Positions 15,647 to 24,253 are shown, counted from the stretch's first letter. The stretch is DNA of 36,912 nt from Acidobacteriota bacterium (GCA_004298155.1 SCRD01000014.1:1-36912), one strand, 5' to 3'. The notes: generated by a model from the sequence alone, not told the origin. A program made the numbers and translations.

Positions 15647-18511
15647 TTACTTTTTCGCGGGACCGATGGCCTGTTGAAACGCCGGATCGCTTCTCAAAGC
15701 CGCCCACTCAGGATCAGTAAGGATTGACTCAACGGGGTAGCCGCCAGCGAGGGAGCGCCGGAGATAGTCGAAAGCCTTTGCCTTTTGGCCGGCCAAGTGA
15801 AATACAATTGAGGCGTTGTACATGAGCTGGACATCCTTAGGGGCGAGCGATAAGGCCTGTGCAAGGTCATCCATAGCCTGTTTGATGTTGGAACTTTTCG
15901 CCTCATAGATGGCCACGTCCCCAAGCAACTTGTAAGACCGGGGGTTCACGCGCAGCATTTCACGCGCCAATGCGGATGCTTTTGAATATGCAGAAATGGC
16001 CCTGGCTCTCCCGCCGGGCGACCACCTGTAGGCGTCTGCCAGGTTGCCCCACATTTCCGAGTCATTCGGGTCGAGTTTGACGGCCTCCTCAAAATATCCA
16101 GCCGACTCTTCGAAATGGCCCTTGGAAAACGTTACTGTGCCGATATTCGAATATGCTATCCCACTGGGCCGCAGGGCGATGGATTTCTTGCACATATCCT
16201 CCGCCTCGTCCCATTTTCCAAGGAAGTAGTCCGCCCCGCACAGATTGTAAAACGCCTGATGGTTCCCAGGAGCTAGCTGAGTGACCTTCTTGAACATCTC
16301 CGCGGCCTTCTGCATTTCACCGGTGCGAAGATAGAGGACTCCCAGCCAGTTATATGGAGCCCAGTAATGTGGCCGGACGGCGATAGCCTGCTGGTAAGTA
16401 GCTTCAGCTTCAGTGGTCCTCTTCAGGTTGTACTGGGCATTGGCCAGCCCTTCGTAAGCAAACGCATTGGTCGGTTCAATCTTGATAACTTTATGGAACT
16501 CCTCGGTGGCCTTTGTGTAATAGCCGGTGCCACTTTCCATGATCCCAAGGCAAAGGTGAGTAGCCGGAAGCTCCGAGTTCAGGGTCATCGCATGGCTGCA
16601 GGAATTCTGTGCCTTGTTTACCCAACCCGTGTCCTGAGTCGTGTCGAACTTCCGCCAGTAGGCCTGCCCCAGCGCAGCGTAAGCAAGCGTGTAATTGGAG
16701 TCCACCTTGAGCGCAGACTGGAACGAATCAATGGCATGGTCGATGTTTTCAGTCATTTCATAGTTCTGGAGATAACCAAGTCCCTTGAGATAGTCCTGAA
16801 ACGCACCCGCCATCTGGGTGCCGTGTGATTCAACTTGCTGGCGCTCGGCGGCCCGGACAATCAGCCCAAGCATCCCGGCCGTACCCTCCACCACCTGGTC
16901 TTCGATGCCAAATGGGTCGAAGGCCGAGACGGTCAGCGTATCAGCCCTGATCTGGCGGTCCGACTTCGGATCAACAAGAGCATAAGAGATTCGAAATCGA
17001 TCGCCCGCCCGTTCGAGGCTTCCCGTAAGCACCAGGTTCACTCCAAACACCTTCTGCGCATCCCTGGCTGTCTGGACATTCCGTGCTGACAAATCCTGCA
17101 CGGGAACCACACGAAGCGAACGGCCGGAAGAAATCTGGGTGAGCTTTGCCGCCAGCGTCTCGGCGAGGCCGCGGCTGAAGGCGCTATCACCTGTGTCTCC
17201 GCCAATCACGGAGAAAGGGAAAACGGCCAGTTCTTTCTGTACCGGAAGGCCCCCGATGGCCGATGGCGGGCTTAGGATGTGCCGCCGAATAGCAGGAACC
17301 AGAAAGATGACAAGAAGCGACAGAACGGCCAGGGCGAGTCCTCCGATGAAGACTGCCTTCCCTTTCTGCAGAGGTGGCGCCGCGCTCGCCTCAATTTTCT
17401 TCGAAGCCGATAGAGGAAGCCACAAAGCGCTTTCCTGCGGCCCAAGGCCGGCCATCAGTTCCCTGGCAGACTGATACCGTTTCGCCGGGTCCTTTTCCAT
17501 TGCTTTGACGATGATAGCTTCGAGCTCTTCCGAGACTTGAGGGTTCAGTTCGGACGGACGGCGGGGCAGCCGGGTCAAGATCGCGGAAATCAAGCGGCTT
17601 GTCTGCGGCTCGAGAAATGGCCGCTGGCCCGTCGCCATTTCATACATCAATTCCCCAAGCGCGTAGAGATCAGTGCGTGCATCGACAGGTTCGCCGCTCA
17701 ACTGCTCGGGAGCCATGTAAGGGACAGTTCCCATAACAGCGCCCGCATGGGTCAGCAACAGGCTTTCCTCGGTTTGAGCGTCCGTCTCAGTTTCCCGCAC
17801 CAGTTTTGCAAGTCCAAAATCCAATATCTTGACGCGGCCTTTCGGCGTAACCATAACGTTTGCCGGCTTCAGGTCGCGGTGGACGATATTGTGCTCGTGA
17901 GCTTCATCAAGGGCTTCAGCGATCTGGCGCGAGTTTGCCACAACTTCTTCAATGGCCAGAGGACCACCCTTCAGCTTCTCGGCAAGCGTTTTCCCCTCGA
18001 CCAGCTCCATAGCGATGAAGAGATGCCCCTCATGCTCGCCAATTTCATAAATGGTGCAGATGTTAGGATGGCTAAGAGCAGAAGCAGCCCATGCCTCGCG
18101 CCGGAAGCGCTCTAGTTTTTGTGGGTCTTTCACAAACTCTTCCGGCAGAAACTTCAATGCGGCGTCGCGGCCAAGCTTTGTATCGCGGGCACGATACACG
18201 ACCCCCATGCCGCCGCGGCCAATCTTTGTGATCAGGCTATAGTGTGAGACCGCCGTTCCGATTTTGAGGGCCGCCGTTGACAAGTCTGGCAACAGGCCTT
18301 CCGCCGCGAGTGACCGCGCTGCCACTTCAATTGCAGGCGATTCGATGAAGCTCCCGGCCTGGGCGTCGCTTGCAAGCAGCGATTCCACTTCACGCCGCAG
18401 TGGTTCGTCCCCTAAACAGGCTTTCGCCAGGAAGGCCGCGCGCTCACTGTCATGAAGCTCCAGCGCCGCGTGGTAAAGGTGCTCAATCTCTGCCCACCGT
18501 TCAATCTCCAT
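15647..18511 (-). CDS. membrane-anchored Ser/Thr protein kinase with TolB-like and TPR domains
   Basis: The protein has 954 residues. Residues ~91-350 form a complete Hanks-type kinase: glycine loop GRGGMGVVY at 98-106, Lys120, HRDLKPAN at 211, DFG at 231-233 and APE at 267-269, so it should be active. One membrane segment (about 386-408) puts the rest in the periplasm. Residues ~425-560 resemble the TolB/FlgO-like N-terminal domain (LAVFPFSVIGGDTGDS; VNLVLTGSLERAGDRFRISY). From ~585 to the end run about eight TPR units. Its ATG lies inside the end of the sigma factor gene (11-base overlap), so the two are coupled. The sensory part outside and kinase inside suggest signal transduction to the sigma factor or its targets; the signal is unknown. 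Confidence 0.92.
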   Translation of the reverse strand: MEIERWAEIEHLYHAALELHDSERAAFLAKACLGDEPLRREVESLLASDAQAGSFIESPAIEVAARSLAAEGLLPDLSTAALKIGTAVSHYSLITKIGRGGMGVVYRARDTKLGRDAALKFLPEEFVKDPQKLERFRREAWAASALSHPNICTIYEIGEHEGHLFIAMELVEGKTLAEKLKGGPLAIEEVVANSRQIAEALDEAHEHNIVHRDLKPANVMVTPKGRVKILDFGLAKLVRETETDAQTEESLLLTHAGAVMGTVPYMAPEQLSGEPVDARTDLYALGELMYEMATGQRPFLEPQTSRLISAILTRLPRRPSELNPQVSEELEAIIVKAMEKDPAKRYQSARELMAGLGPQESALWLPLSASKKIEASAAPPLQKGKAVFIGGLALAVLSLLVIFLVPAIRRHILSPPSAIGGLPVQKELAVFPFSVIGGDTGDSAFSRGLAETLAAKLTQISSGRSLRVVPVQDLSARNVQTARDAQKVFGVNLVLTGSLERAGDRFRISYALVDPKSDRQIRADTLTVSAFDPFGIEDQVVEGTAGMLGLIVRAAERQQVESHGTQMAGAFQDYLKGLGYLQNYEMTENIDHAIDSFQSALKVDSNYTLAYAALGQAYWRKFDTTQDTGWVNKAQNSCSHAMTLNSELPATHLCLGIMESGTGYYTKATEEFHKVIKIEPTNAFAYEGLANAQYNLKRTTEAEATYQQAIAVRPHYWAPYNWLGVLYLRTGEMQKAAEMFKKVTQLAPGNHQAFYNLCGADYFLGKWDEAEDMCKKSIALRPSGIAYSNIGTVTFSKGHFEESAGYFEEAVKLDPNDSEMWGNLADAYRWSPGGRARAISAYSKASALAREMLRVNPRSYKLLGDVAIYEAKSSNIKQAMDDLAQALSLAPKDVQLMYNASIVFHLAGQKAKAFDYLRRSLAGGYPVESILTDPEWAALRSDPAFQQAIGPAKK

Positions 18512-19088
18512 TGCCTGGATCCGCGCTCAGTTCCCGGTACAGCCACGCCCTGGCCAGCTTCCAATCTCGCATTACCGTTTCTGGAGATATCTTGAGCGCC
18601 TCAGCAGTTTCCTCCACACTGAGCCCCCCAAAAAAGCGCATTTCAATCACGCTGCCTTTTCTTGGGTCGAGCGCCGACAGCCGGTTAAGTGCCTCATCAA
18701 GCTGCAGAAGGTCCGGATCAGGGGACCAGGCGATTCCGGAAGCTTCTTCAAACTGGACACGGAGGTTTCCGCCGCCGCGTTTCTGGTAGCCTCGTGAACG
18801 CGCGTGGTCAACCAGAATGCGGCGCATTGCCCGGGCGCAAACGGCAAAAAAATGAGCACGGTCCTGCCAATTCACCCGCCGCACGTCAACCAGACGAACA
18901 TAGGCTTCGTTAATCAGGGCAGTGGTTTGCAGCGTATGGTCAGGCCGCTCACGCCCCATATAGCCGCGCGCGATGCGGTGCAGTTCCTGGTAAACGAGCG
19001 GCGCCAGGCGTTCCAAGGCTTCGGCGTCGCCGTCACCCCAGGCCCGGAGCAAGAGCGTCACCTCGTTAGTTGGAGCTTCCTGCTGCAT
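18501..19088 (-). CDS. ECF-family RNA polymerase sigma factor (TIGR02999-like)
   Basis: The ATG at 19088 follows GGAGGGGG, giving 195 residues. Region 2 is APLVYQELHRIARGYMGRER, LQTTALINEAYVRL and AHFFAVCARAMRRILVDHAR, the hallmark of the TIGR02999 group. Region 4 is a helix-turn-helix (GLSVEETAEALKISPETVMR then WKLARAWLYREL). It should direct RNA polymerase to a specific promoter set. No anti-sigma factor is encoded beside it. Instead the kinase start codon lies within its last codons, implying phosphorylation-linked control as seen in this group. Confidence 0.92.
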   Translation of the reverse strand: MQQEAPTNEVTLLLRAWGDGDAEALERLAPLVYQELHRIARGYMGRERPDHTLQTTALINEAYVRLVDVRRVNWQDRAHFFAVCARAMRRILVDHARSRGYQKRGGGNLRVQFEEASGIAWSPDPDLLQLDEALNRLSALDPRKGSVIEMRFFGGLSVEETAEALKISPETVMRDWKLARAWLYRELSADPGNGD

Positions 19089-19333
19089 GGTTTTCCCCCT
19101 CCGCAGAAAGCAATGCCATGTGGCAGAAGGATACCACACCGGCCAGCACCAATCCACCAAAGCGAATGACAGGAATTTTTCTTTCCGGGCGATGACAGTT
19201 TTGATCATCATTTCCCGCATTAATAGTTAGAAGCAATCCAGGTGAAACCGTTGGGGGACACACGGAGGGGCCGGGGAAACCCCAGCCAACTGGGAGCGGA
19301 TTCAAAGTCGTTGCGGGAGGGGGTACAAGCACC

Positions 19334-19783
19334 ATGAATATCCGTAACCGAACGAGTCTGGTTGGGATTTTCCCGGTAATTTCTTCCATCGGCTCTTCCG
19401 GCCGAAGCAGTTTCAGCCTCCGCCTGGCTGAATTTGCCGGGCGCTTTACCCTCCCTTTTGAAGCCGCTTGGGGAGAGATGGTCCTGCCTGAGGGCGAGTA
19501 CGCTCTGCATTACGGGGCAGTCGGTGAAGGAATCCAATGCGTAGAAATTTTCGGCGTGAAGCCGGGCGGTCCCAGAGGCATATATTTCGTCCGTGAGCAG
19601 GGAGTGGCCTCAGTCGTCCAAAACGCTTTTATCTGTACACACAAGCACGGCCGGCACATTATTCGCGCGCTCGAGTTGCCGGTAATCGGCAAGTCCGTTT
19701 CCTTTGTAGGTCCGAATGCCAGCAAACTCATGGATAACCCCAATAGCAGCGCTGACCCTCGGGAGCCCGGCGCACAGCTCTAA
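19334..19783 (+). CDS. hypothetical protein with the 'FTLPFE-WG-LPEGEY' pattern
   Basis: The protein has 149 residues. Around residues 38-60 it reads RFTLPFEAAWGEMVLPEGEY, followed by alternating hydrophobic strands and RHIIRALELPVIGKSVSFVG. I have this pattern in mind from small proteins frequent in Acidobacteria, whose function is unknown. No strong signal peptide is visible, though the first 30 residues are Ser-rich and weakly hydrophobic. The upstream 19316-19333 has GGAGGGGG, 13 or so bases before the ATG, a little far for a ribosome-binding site. It stands alone on the plus strand between two minus-strand operons. Confidence 0.55.
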   Translation: MNIRNRTSLVGIFPVISSIGSSGRSSFSLRLAEFAGRFTLPFEAAWGEMVLPEGEYALHYGAVGEGIQCVEIFGVKPGGPRGIYFVREQGVASVVQNAFICTHKHGRHIIRALELPVIGKSVSFVGPNASKLMDNPNSSADPREPGAQL

Positions 19784-19857
19784 TGCAGGGTTGTCCGTCA
19801 AACGAGATGCCCCCTGTCTGTAGACGGTCCTGTTCAATTACTGACGTGGGGGCAGGT

Positions 19858-19906
19858 GGGGACGAACCAAAGCTACGGTTTCGCCGTAGGACCTCGGTTT
19901 GTCCCC
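19858..19906. other. 49-bp compound stem-loop between convergent genes
   Basis: GGGGAC (19858-19863) pairs with GTCCCC (19901-19906). Inside it AACC pairs with GGTT, and CTACGG (19873-19878) pairs with CCGTAG (19884-19889) around loop TTTCG. It lies 75 bp past the small hypothetical gene and 144 bp from the end of the M56 gene, so it could be a bidirectional terminator or a REP-like element. No T-tract follows. Confidence 0.5.
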
Positions 19907-20049
19907 GCCGTCGGTTACGCTTTCCATCCGCCAGAACCAAAAACCCAACTCACCGAGCGCCGCCTCACATCGGCCTGCCGGATTCAAGCTGTTGAATCCC
20001 AATTTCGCTGCTTGTCCTGTCCACCACGCAAATCCATTTCGGCAGCCGC

Positions 20050-21747
20050 TTACTGGTCAAGCCGAAAAACCACAGTGATGGTAGTCGCAACTTCCACCGG
20101 TTCTCCATTCAAGAGCGTCGGCTGGTACCGCCATTGGCGGACAGCGTCCATGGCAGCATTGATCAGGACAGGGTCTGCACCGTTGTAGGATTCAAGCGAA
20201 AGAATGCGGCCTTCCGTACCGATAACCGCCCGCAGGATAACCGTGCCTTCAGTTCCCCGCTTTTCGGCGCTCTCGGGGTAAGCAGGTCTGACAATATTGA
20301 TCAGCTTCGCTGCCTGGACCAGGCCCCCGACGCGGATACGCCGCGGCGGCTGATGAGGGATGACGGGGACGTCAGCGGGCCGGTGTCCTTGCACGACGAG
20401 TTCCTCCGATACCCATCCCAGATTCAGGGTGAAATTCTGCGTAAGCTCCGAGGAAGGTCCCAGCTCAAATTCTCCGGTCAATGTGCGGGCAAACCCCGGC
20501 TTGGCGAATTCAAGCCGGTAACGGCCTGCTGGAATGGCAGGGAAGCTGAAAGTTCCATCCTCACCGGTGTGCGAAGCAATTCGAATTTGTGCCTTCGAGC
20601 TAATGAGTGTGACCGCCGCGCCCGGAATAACCGCCCCGCTAGGGTCGTGGACGGTTCCCGAGATACTTCCCGTGTCGTTCTTCGCCATCCCTCGGACCGC
20701 TGCCGCCGGTACTAGCAACACCAGCGTAAGGGCCGCAGCGAACAGGGCCCACCTTGCCGCCAGGGGTTTGTGGTTCACCTTCGGATCAAGCAGCGCTTTC
20801 ATACGGACCTCCAATTGAGAAGATTGAGCCATGGCGATACTCGTTGACCAGACCGGGCTGCGGCGCCGCAAACCGCGGCCTAATACCAACAGAAACTCGG
20901 CGTAATCGGCGGCTGGATGGCCGAAACTCAGGACCATGTCATCGCAAGCCCGCTCGCGTTCTTTGCGCATCCGGACAAGCGCAAACCAGATGACTGGATT
21001 AAACCAGAAAATTGCACATGCCATTTGGGCAGGGATCTGTGTCAGATAGTCATGCCGCTGGATGTGGGCCAGCTCATGAGCAAGCACGAACGCAAGCCGC
21101 TCTCGGGCCCATTCGCGGGCATCTTCCGGCAGGAAGATTGCCGGGCGAAAGATTCCCCGTGTGAATGGGATGCCGACTTCCGCACTGGTGCGCAGTTCGA
21201 CAGCATGCGAAATGCGAAGGTGCCGCTGGGCGTTCTCCAGAATTGAAAGCTCCTGGCTGGATTGGAACCGGCGCGAACGCCTCATAAGCCTTCGCACGCG
21301 GATTTCCCCAACCACCATCCTCGCTGTGAAGCACATCACTCCCATCGCCCACAGAAGCAGAGCCCATTCGGGCCATACGGGTCTGGTCGGATGCCGGACG
21401 GCAGGAGAGATTACAAACTGAACATTGGCTGAGTCCGCCTGGGAATCCCCATTGGTTATCGTTCTCCTGCTCGTGGTGGCAAACGGAGATGGCGGGGATA
21501 TTGGGAAATCCCAGGAAGGAAGCGTCAAAGCAAACACAGGCAAAACCAGCGCCGCACTCAACGCGAGAGTCCAGACAAGATGCCGGCTTGCAGCCGAGGA
21601 GCGCCGGAGCGCCAGGGAGAGGGCGGCGGCGATTGAGAGAAAAATTATACCCTTAAGCGTCTCTTCCAGGAGAAATGCCAAGGCGTGCCCTGAAAACCCA
21701 GGGAGATATTGCGTCCCGTTATAGGACGAAAACAGAATGCTGTTCAT
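20050..21747 (-). CDS. BlaR1/MecR1-type M56 membrane metalloprotease fused to regulatory-like and TonB C-terminal domains
   Basis: The protein has 565 residues. Four or so membrane segments surround a zinc-protease domain with HELAHIQRHD (HELAH at 224-228) and ERACDD at 265-270. After another membrane segment near residue 345 comes a carboxypeptidase-regulatory-like beta-sandwich (GSISGTVHDPSGAVIPGAAV, about 360-445). Last is a TonB C-terminal domain (RPAYPESAEKRGTEGTVIL ... AMDAVRQWRYQPTLLNGEPV). BlaR1 proteins sense an outside signal and trigger cleavage of the BlaI repressor. The usual penicillin-binding sensor is absent here and is replaced by the two beta domains, so beta-lactam sensing is unlikely. 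Its ATG overlaps the blaI-like stop (ATGA, 21744-21747). Confidence 0.88.
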   Translation of the reverse strand: MNSILFSSYNGTQYLPGFSGHALAFLLEETLKGIIFLSIAAALSLALRRSSAASRHLVWTLALSAALVLPVFALTLPSWDFPISPPSPFATTSRRTITNGDSQADSANVQFVISPAVRHPTRPVWPEWALLLWAMGVMCFTARMVVGEIRVRRLMRRSRRFQSSQELSILENAQRHLRISHAVELRTSAEVGIPFTRGIFRPAIFLPEDAREWARERLAFVLAHELAHIQRHDYLTQIPAQMACAIFWFNPVIWFALVRMRKERERACDDMVLSFGHPAADYAEFLLVLGRGLRRRSPVWSTSIAMAQSSQLEVRMKALLDPKVNHKPLAARWALFAAALTLVLLVPAAAVRGMAKNDTGSISGTVHDPSGAVIPGAAVTLISSKAQIRIASHTGEDGTFSFPAIPAGRYRLEFAKPGFARTLTGEFELGPSSELTQNFTLNLGWVSEELVVQGHRPADVPVIPHQPPRRIRVGGLVQAAKLINIVRPAYPESAEKRGTEGTVILRAVIGTEGRILSLESYNGADPVLINAAMDAVRQWRYQPTLLNGEPVEVATTITVVFRLDQ

Positions 21748-22136
21748 GACCCACCGCCATTCCTCGCCTGGTCGATCAAATCTGAAATTCGGTCTAATTC
21801 TTCGTCGGATAGACGGGCCGCCGAGGGATCCAGCAGCGCCGCTACGGCCTGGGCGGCGGAGCCTTCGAAAAATGTGTCCACCACATGCCTCAAAGCCCTG
21901 CGTCGCACGCGCCGGCGCGGCGCGGTGGGAAAGTAGACGTAACGCAGGTCCTTTTCCTCGTGCCGGATGTGCCCCTTCTCCTCCAGAATGCGTAAAAGCG
22001 CCCGGACCGCCGAATAGCTGGGAGCGCTAGGAAGCGATTCGCGGATTTCGGCCGCGGACGCCCGCTGGCGCTGATAAAGGATGTCCATGATCTGGCGCTC
22101 GCGGCGGCTGAGTTTGTCATGATCGTGGCGGATCAC
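21744..22136 (-). CDS. BlaI/MecI/CopY-family transcriptional repressor
   Basis: The protein has 130 residues. The N-terminal winged helix reads LSRRERQIMDILYQRQRASA, then SYSAVRALLRILEEKGHIRH and DLRYVYFP, as in BlaI. The C-terminal part is a dimerisation helix region rich in Ala and Arg. GGAG lies 7-8 bases before the ATG at 22136. It is expected to bind the two palindromes just upstream, repress this operon, and be inactivated by the co-encoded M56 protease. Other targets in the genome are likely but not visible here. Confidence 0.93.
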   Translation of the reverse strand: MIRHDHDKLSRRERQIMDILYQRQRASAAEIRESLPSAPSYSAVRALLRILEEKGHIRHEEKDLRYVYFPTAPRRRVRRRALRHVVDTFFEGSAAQAVAALLDPSAARLSDEELDRISDLIDQARNGGGS

Positions 22137-22148
22137 CGGCTCTCCATC

Positions 22149-22202
22149 TGCTAATCTATTAGCAGCATGCTAAGATATTAGCATATCCAGGATGAGGGTC
22201 AA
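22149..22202 (-). promoter_or_regulatory. promoter with double palindromic operator for the blaI-like operon
   Basis: Two related inverted repeats sit 19 bp apart centre to centre: TGCTAATCTATTAGCA (22149-22164) and ATGCTAAGATATTAGCAT (22167-22184). On the minus strand a promoter reads TTGACC (22197-22202), a 16-bp spacer, TAATAT (22175-22180). One palindrome covers the -10 and the other lies just after the expected start of transcription. A dimeric repressor bound there would block RNA polymerase, fitting autoregulation. Confidence 0.75.
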
Positions 22203-22278
22203 GTGCTTTTCATGCGTAGCCGTCGGCGGAATAAGCGCCAGGGCACGATGTGAGAAACCACTTCGAAGACACAGCTTC

Positions 22279-22881
22279 TCAGTGCGTCGTGATGTGAGGA
22301 ACTCTATCTTGCGACGGCGAGTGGACGGGGGATTCAGGGGGTTCTTCAAATATCTCTGCCGTGAACGCCTCGATTCGAGCGCCTTTTTTCCAGGCATCGG
22401 CGGGGAGCCCTGCCTTGAAGCAGGTTTCCTCAAGGAATTGCTCGCGGTTCCAGTTCCAGGTTATCGGGACCTGGGGCAGAAGCAAGCCGCGCCGCCAGCC
22501 ACGGGTGATAATGAGCCCATGCTCGCCGAGTACGATCCTGTCTGGAGCAATATCCTTTGGTGTGGTGAGGACTGAAATTTCCATGTGCAGCAGTGGTGCT
22601 TCGTCGGGCATTACAGGAGGGAATCGGGGGTCGGCAAGCGCCGCGGCCACTGCACATTCCTGGACAGTCGTGTACAGGGGCGCGGAAGTCTGCACATGCC
22701 CTATGCAACCTCGGAGGTCTCCGTGCTTGCGGAGGGTAACAAAAGCTCCGCGTGGTTCCATGAGGGCCGGCGCAGGGTGCGGAAGTTCTTTAAGTTCCGT
22801 TACTCCGCAAACGCCTTCTTCCAGTGCCTGCCGGGCCACCCGGAGCAGAGTCTTCCGGTCCTCTTCAATGAGCGGCGGCAT
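22279..22881 (-). CDS. amrA: AMMECR1-domain protein (AmmeMemoRadiSam system protein A)
   Basis: The protein has 200 residues. The family signature LRGCIGH (about residues 55-61) is followed by AAALADPRFPPVMPDE, MEISVLTTP and HGLIITRGWRRGLLLPQV, all in the usual AMMECR1 order. The biochemical role of the family is unsettled; in many bacteria it neighbours a Memo-like protein and a radical SAM enzyme, neither of which is here. The ATG at 22881 lies inside the end of pgsA (17-base overlap), so translation is probably coupled to it. The last ~25 residues are a variable Pro/His-rich tail. Confidence 0.9.
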   Translation of the reverse strand: MPPLIEEDRKTLLRVARQALEEGVCGVTELKELPHPAPALMEPRGAFVTLRKHGDLRGCIGHVQTSAPLYTTVQECAVAAALADPRFPPVMPDEAPLLHMEISVLTTPKDIAPDRIVLGEHGLIITRGWRRGLLLPQVPITWNWNREQFLEETCFKAGLPADAWKKGARIEAFTAEIFEEPPESPVHSPSQDRVPHITTH

Positions 22882-23479
22882 CTTTCTCGCCCTCTTTGTC
22901 CTTGCCGCCCGGAATCACCACCAGTTGTCCGGGAGTCTGATGTTTCAGCCGGGCTTCCATCTTCCTTCGGAAATCCCAAAAGTATTGCGTGCCGGAAATG
23001 AGTGCAAACACAACGACGGCCCAGAGCAGGAGCATGCCTGTCATCAATGTGGACGGGAACCGGGGTTCGAGCGTAATCACACTGATGGCAGCAACCTGAA
23101 GGACCATTTTCGTTTTGCCCAGCTCGGAAGCCTGGAGCAGAATTCCCTGCACTGAGGCGATGGAACGAAGCCCGGTAACCGCCAGTTCGCGTCCCACGAT
23201 GATGACCACCATCCACGCCGGGACAAGGTGCAGCCAGACCAGCGAAATAAACGCAGACGCCGTCAGCAGCTTGTCGGCAAGCGGATCCAGCAGAATCCCC
23301 AATGCCGTTACCTGCCCTCGCTTCCGTGCCAGGTATCCATCCAGCAGATCGGTTGCCGAAGCCAGCAGGAATACAACCACGGCCCAGATGTCCATGTTGT
23401 TTCCCTTCGTCAGCATCAGCACGACGATGAGGGGAACGAAAAAGATCCTTAGGACCGTTAGTGAAAGAGGCAAGTTCAT
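22865..23479 (-). CDS. pgsA: CDP-diacylglycerol-glycerol-3-phosphate 3-phosphatidyltransferase
   Basis: The protein has 204 residues. The CDP-alcohol phosphotransferase motif DGYLARKRGQ...GILLDPLADK (D-G-x2-A-R-x8-G-x3-D-x3-D) is complete. About five membrane segments surround it, and it starts LPLSLTVLRIFFVPLIVV like other PgsA proteins. It makes phosphatidylglycerol phosphate from CDP-diacylglycerol and glycerol-3-phosphate at the inner membrane. The C-terminal ~30 residues are charged and overlap the amrA start. A near-consensus promoter lies about 100 bp upstream. A cardiolipin or inositol variant of the family is possible but less likely. Confidence 0.9.
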   Translation of the reverse strand: MNLPLSLTVLRIFFVPLIVVLMLTKGNNMDIWAVVVFLLASATDLLDGYLARKRGQVTALGILLDPLADKLLTASAFISLVWLHLVPAWMVVIIVGRELAVTGLRSIASVQGILLQASELGKTKMVLQVAAISVITLEPRFPSTLMTGMLLLWAVVVFALISGTQYFWDFRRKMEARLKHQTPGQLVVIPGGKDKEGEKDAAAH

Positions 23480-23579
23480 ATCAAATTGGAGTTTTCATCC
23501 CCAGCGGAACTTTACGGAAGAAAGGGTCGCTCGCCAGGGTATTCCACGGATTTCAGCAGGGAGCCTGACTGACACCCCC

Positions 23580-23608
23580 ACTATAGCCAAGGCGATGCAG
23601 GGTGTCAA
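23580..23608 (-). promoter_or_regulatory. near-consensus sigma-70 promoter for pgsA-amrA
   Basis: On the minus strand TTGACA (23603-23608), a 17-bp spacer and TATAGT (23580-23585) match the housekeeping consensus at 11 of 12 positions. Arms of an inverted repeat, TGACACCC (23570-23577) and GGGTGTCA (23600-23607), overlap the -35 and the presumed start point, as a regulator's two half-sites might. Confidence 0.7.
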
Positions 23609-24253
23609 CGGAAGTCAATAAACTCGTGAAAAGATTTTTGGTGCTCGATCCTTTCAGATTCATGTTTCCGGATTGAAATTCAAACACTCATTTTTGGGCG
23701 TGACCGCCGTCAAATTCTGTTGCGGGTTGCGCGCCATTCGCACTCCTCATTCGAGGTCGGAGAGGTCCGTTTTTATTTCATGTGGTTCGCGAACGAACGC
23801 ATCCCTCAGTACATCTGCGGAGTGAAGGCCGCGGCGGGAAAAGCCAATCCACCTCTTTACAGAGCGCCATAACGGATCCCCGCTTCCAGGGCCTTTGCCG
23901 ACTCATACGATGGCAAGCAGGCTACGGCTACCCAAAGAGCCTATACCCCTGGAGAATTGATTTGACCGGCAAAAGCAGGGGGTGGCAGGCTACAACTGCA
24001 AAGGACAGCCTTGCCCTCCATTTGTGCAAAACTTCACACCTCTTTCTTGGCCTCGTCAGACCAGAAATCCACCGCATTTATTAAGGTCGTCCTCATTAGC
24101 GGACCCTTAAGCCATTGAAACAAAAGGGTGATATCAAAATCGTTGGAAGAACCGATTTCGGAGCCCAATTTTCGAGAGCTGCTAAATGCGCAGTCAATAA
24201 TATGTTTTCCACAGTTTTTTCCACAGGTTTCGAGGCCGCGAAAATACAGGGGT
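23609..24253. other. non-coding stretch with two DnaA-box-like sites
   Basis: No convincing gene, tRNA or structured RNA was recognised here. A plus-strand frame of 100 codons (23782-24084) has a composition unlike the neighbouring genes and no domain. Near the 3' end of hflX, TTTTCCACA occurs twice, at 24205-24213 and 24217-24225, one base away from the DnaA consensus TTATCCACA. The size of the gap between two housekeeping operons leaves room for an unrecognised RNA. Confidence 0.35.

Noticed and set aside
23782-24084. 100-codon plus-strand frame between hflX and pgsA
   Set aside because: No ribosome-binding site, no domain, and amino-acid composition unlike the neighbouring genes.
24100-24253. 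Replication origin
   Set aside because: Only two imperfect DnaA-like boxes, no AT-rich unwinding region, and no dnaA/dnaN/gidA nearby.
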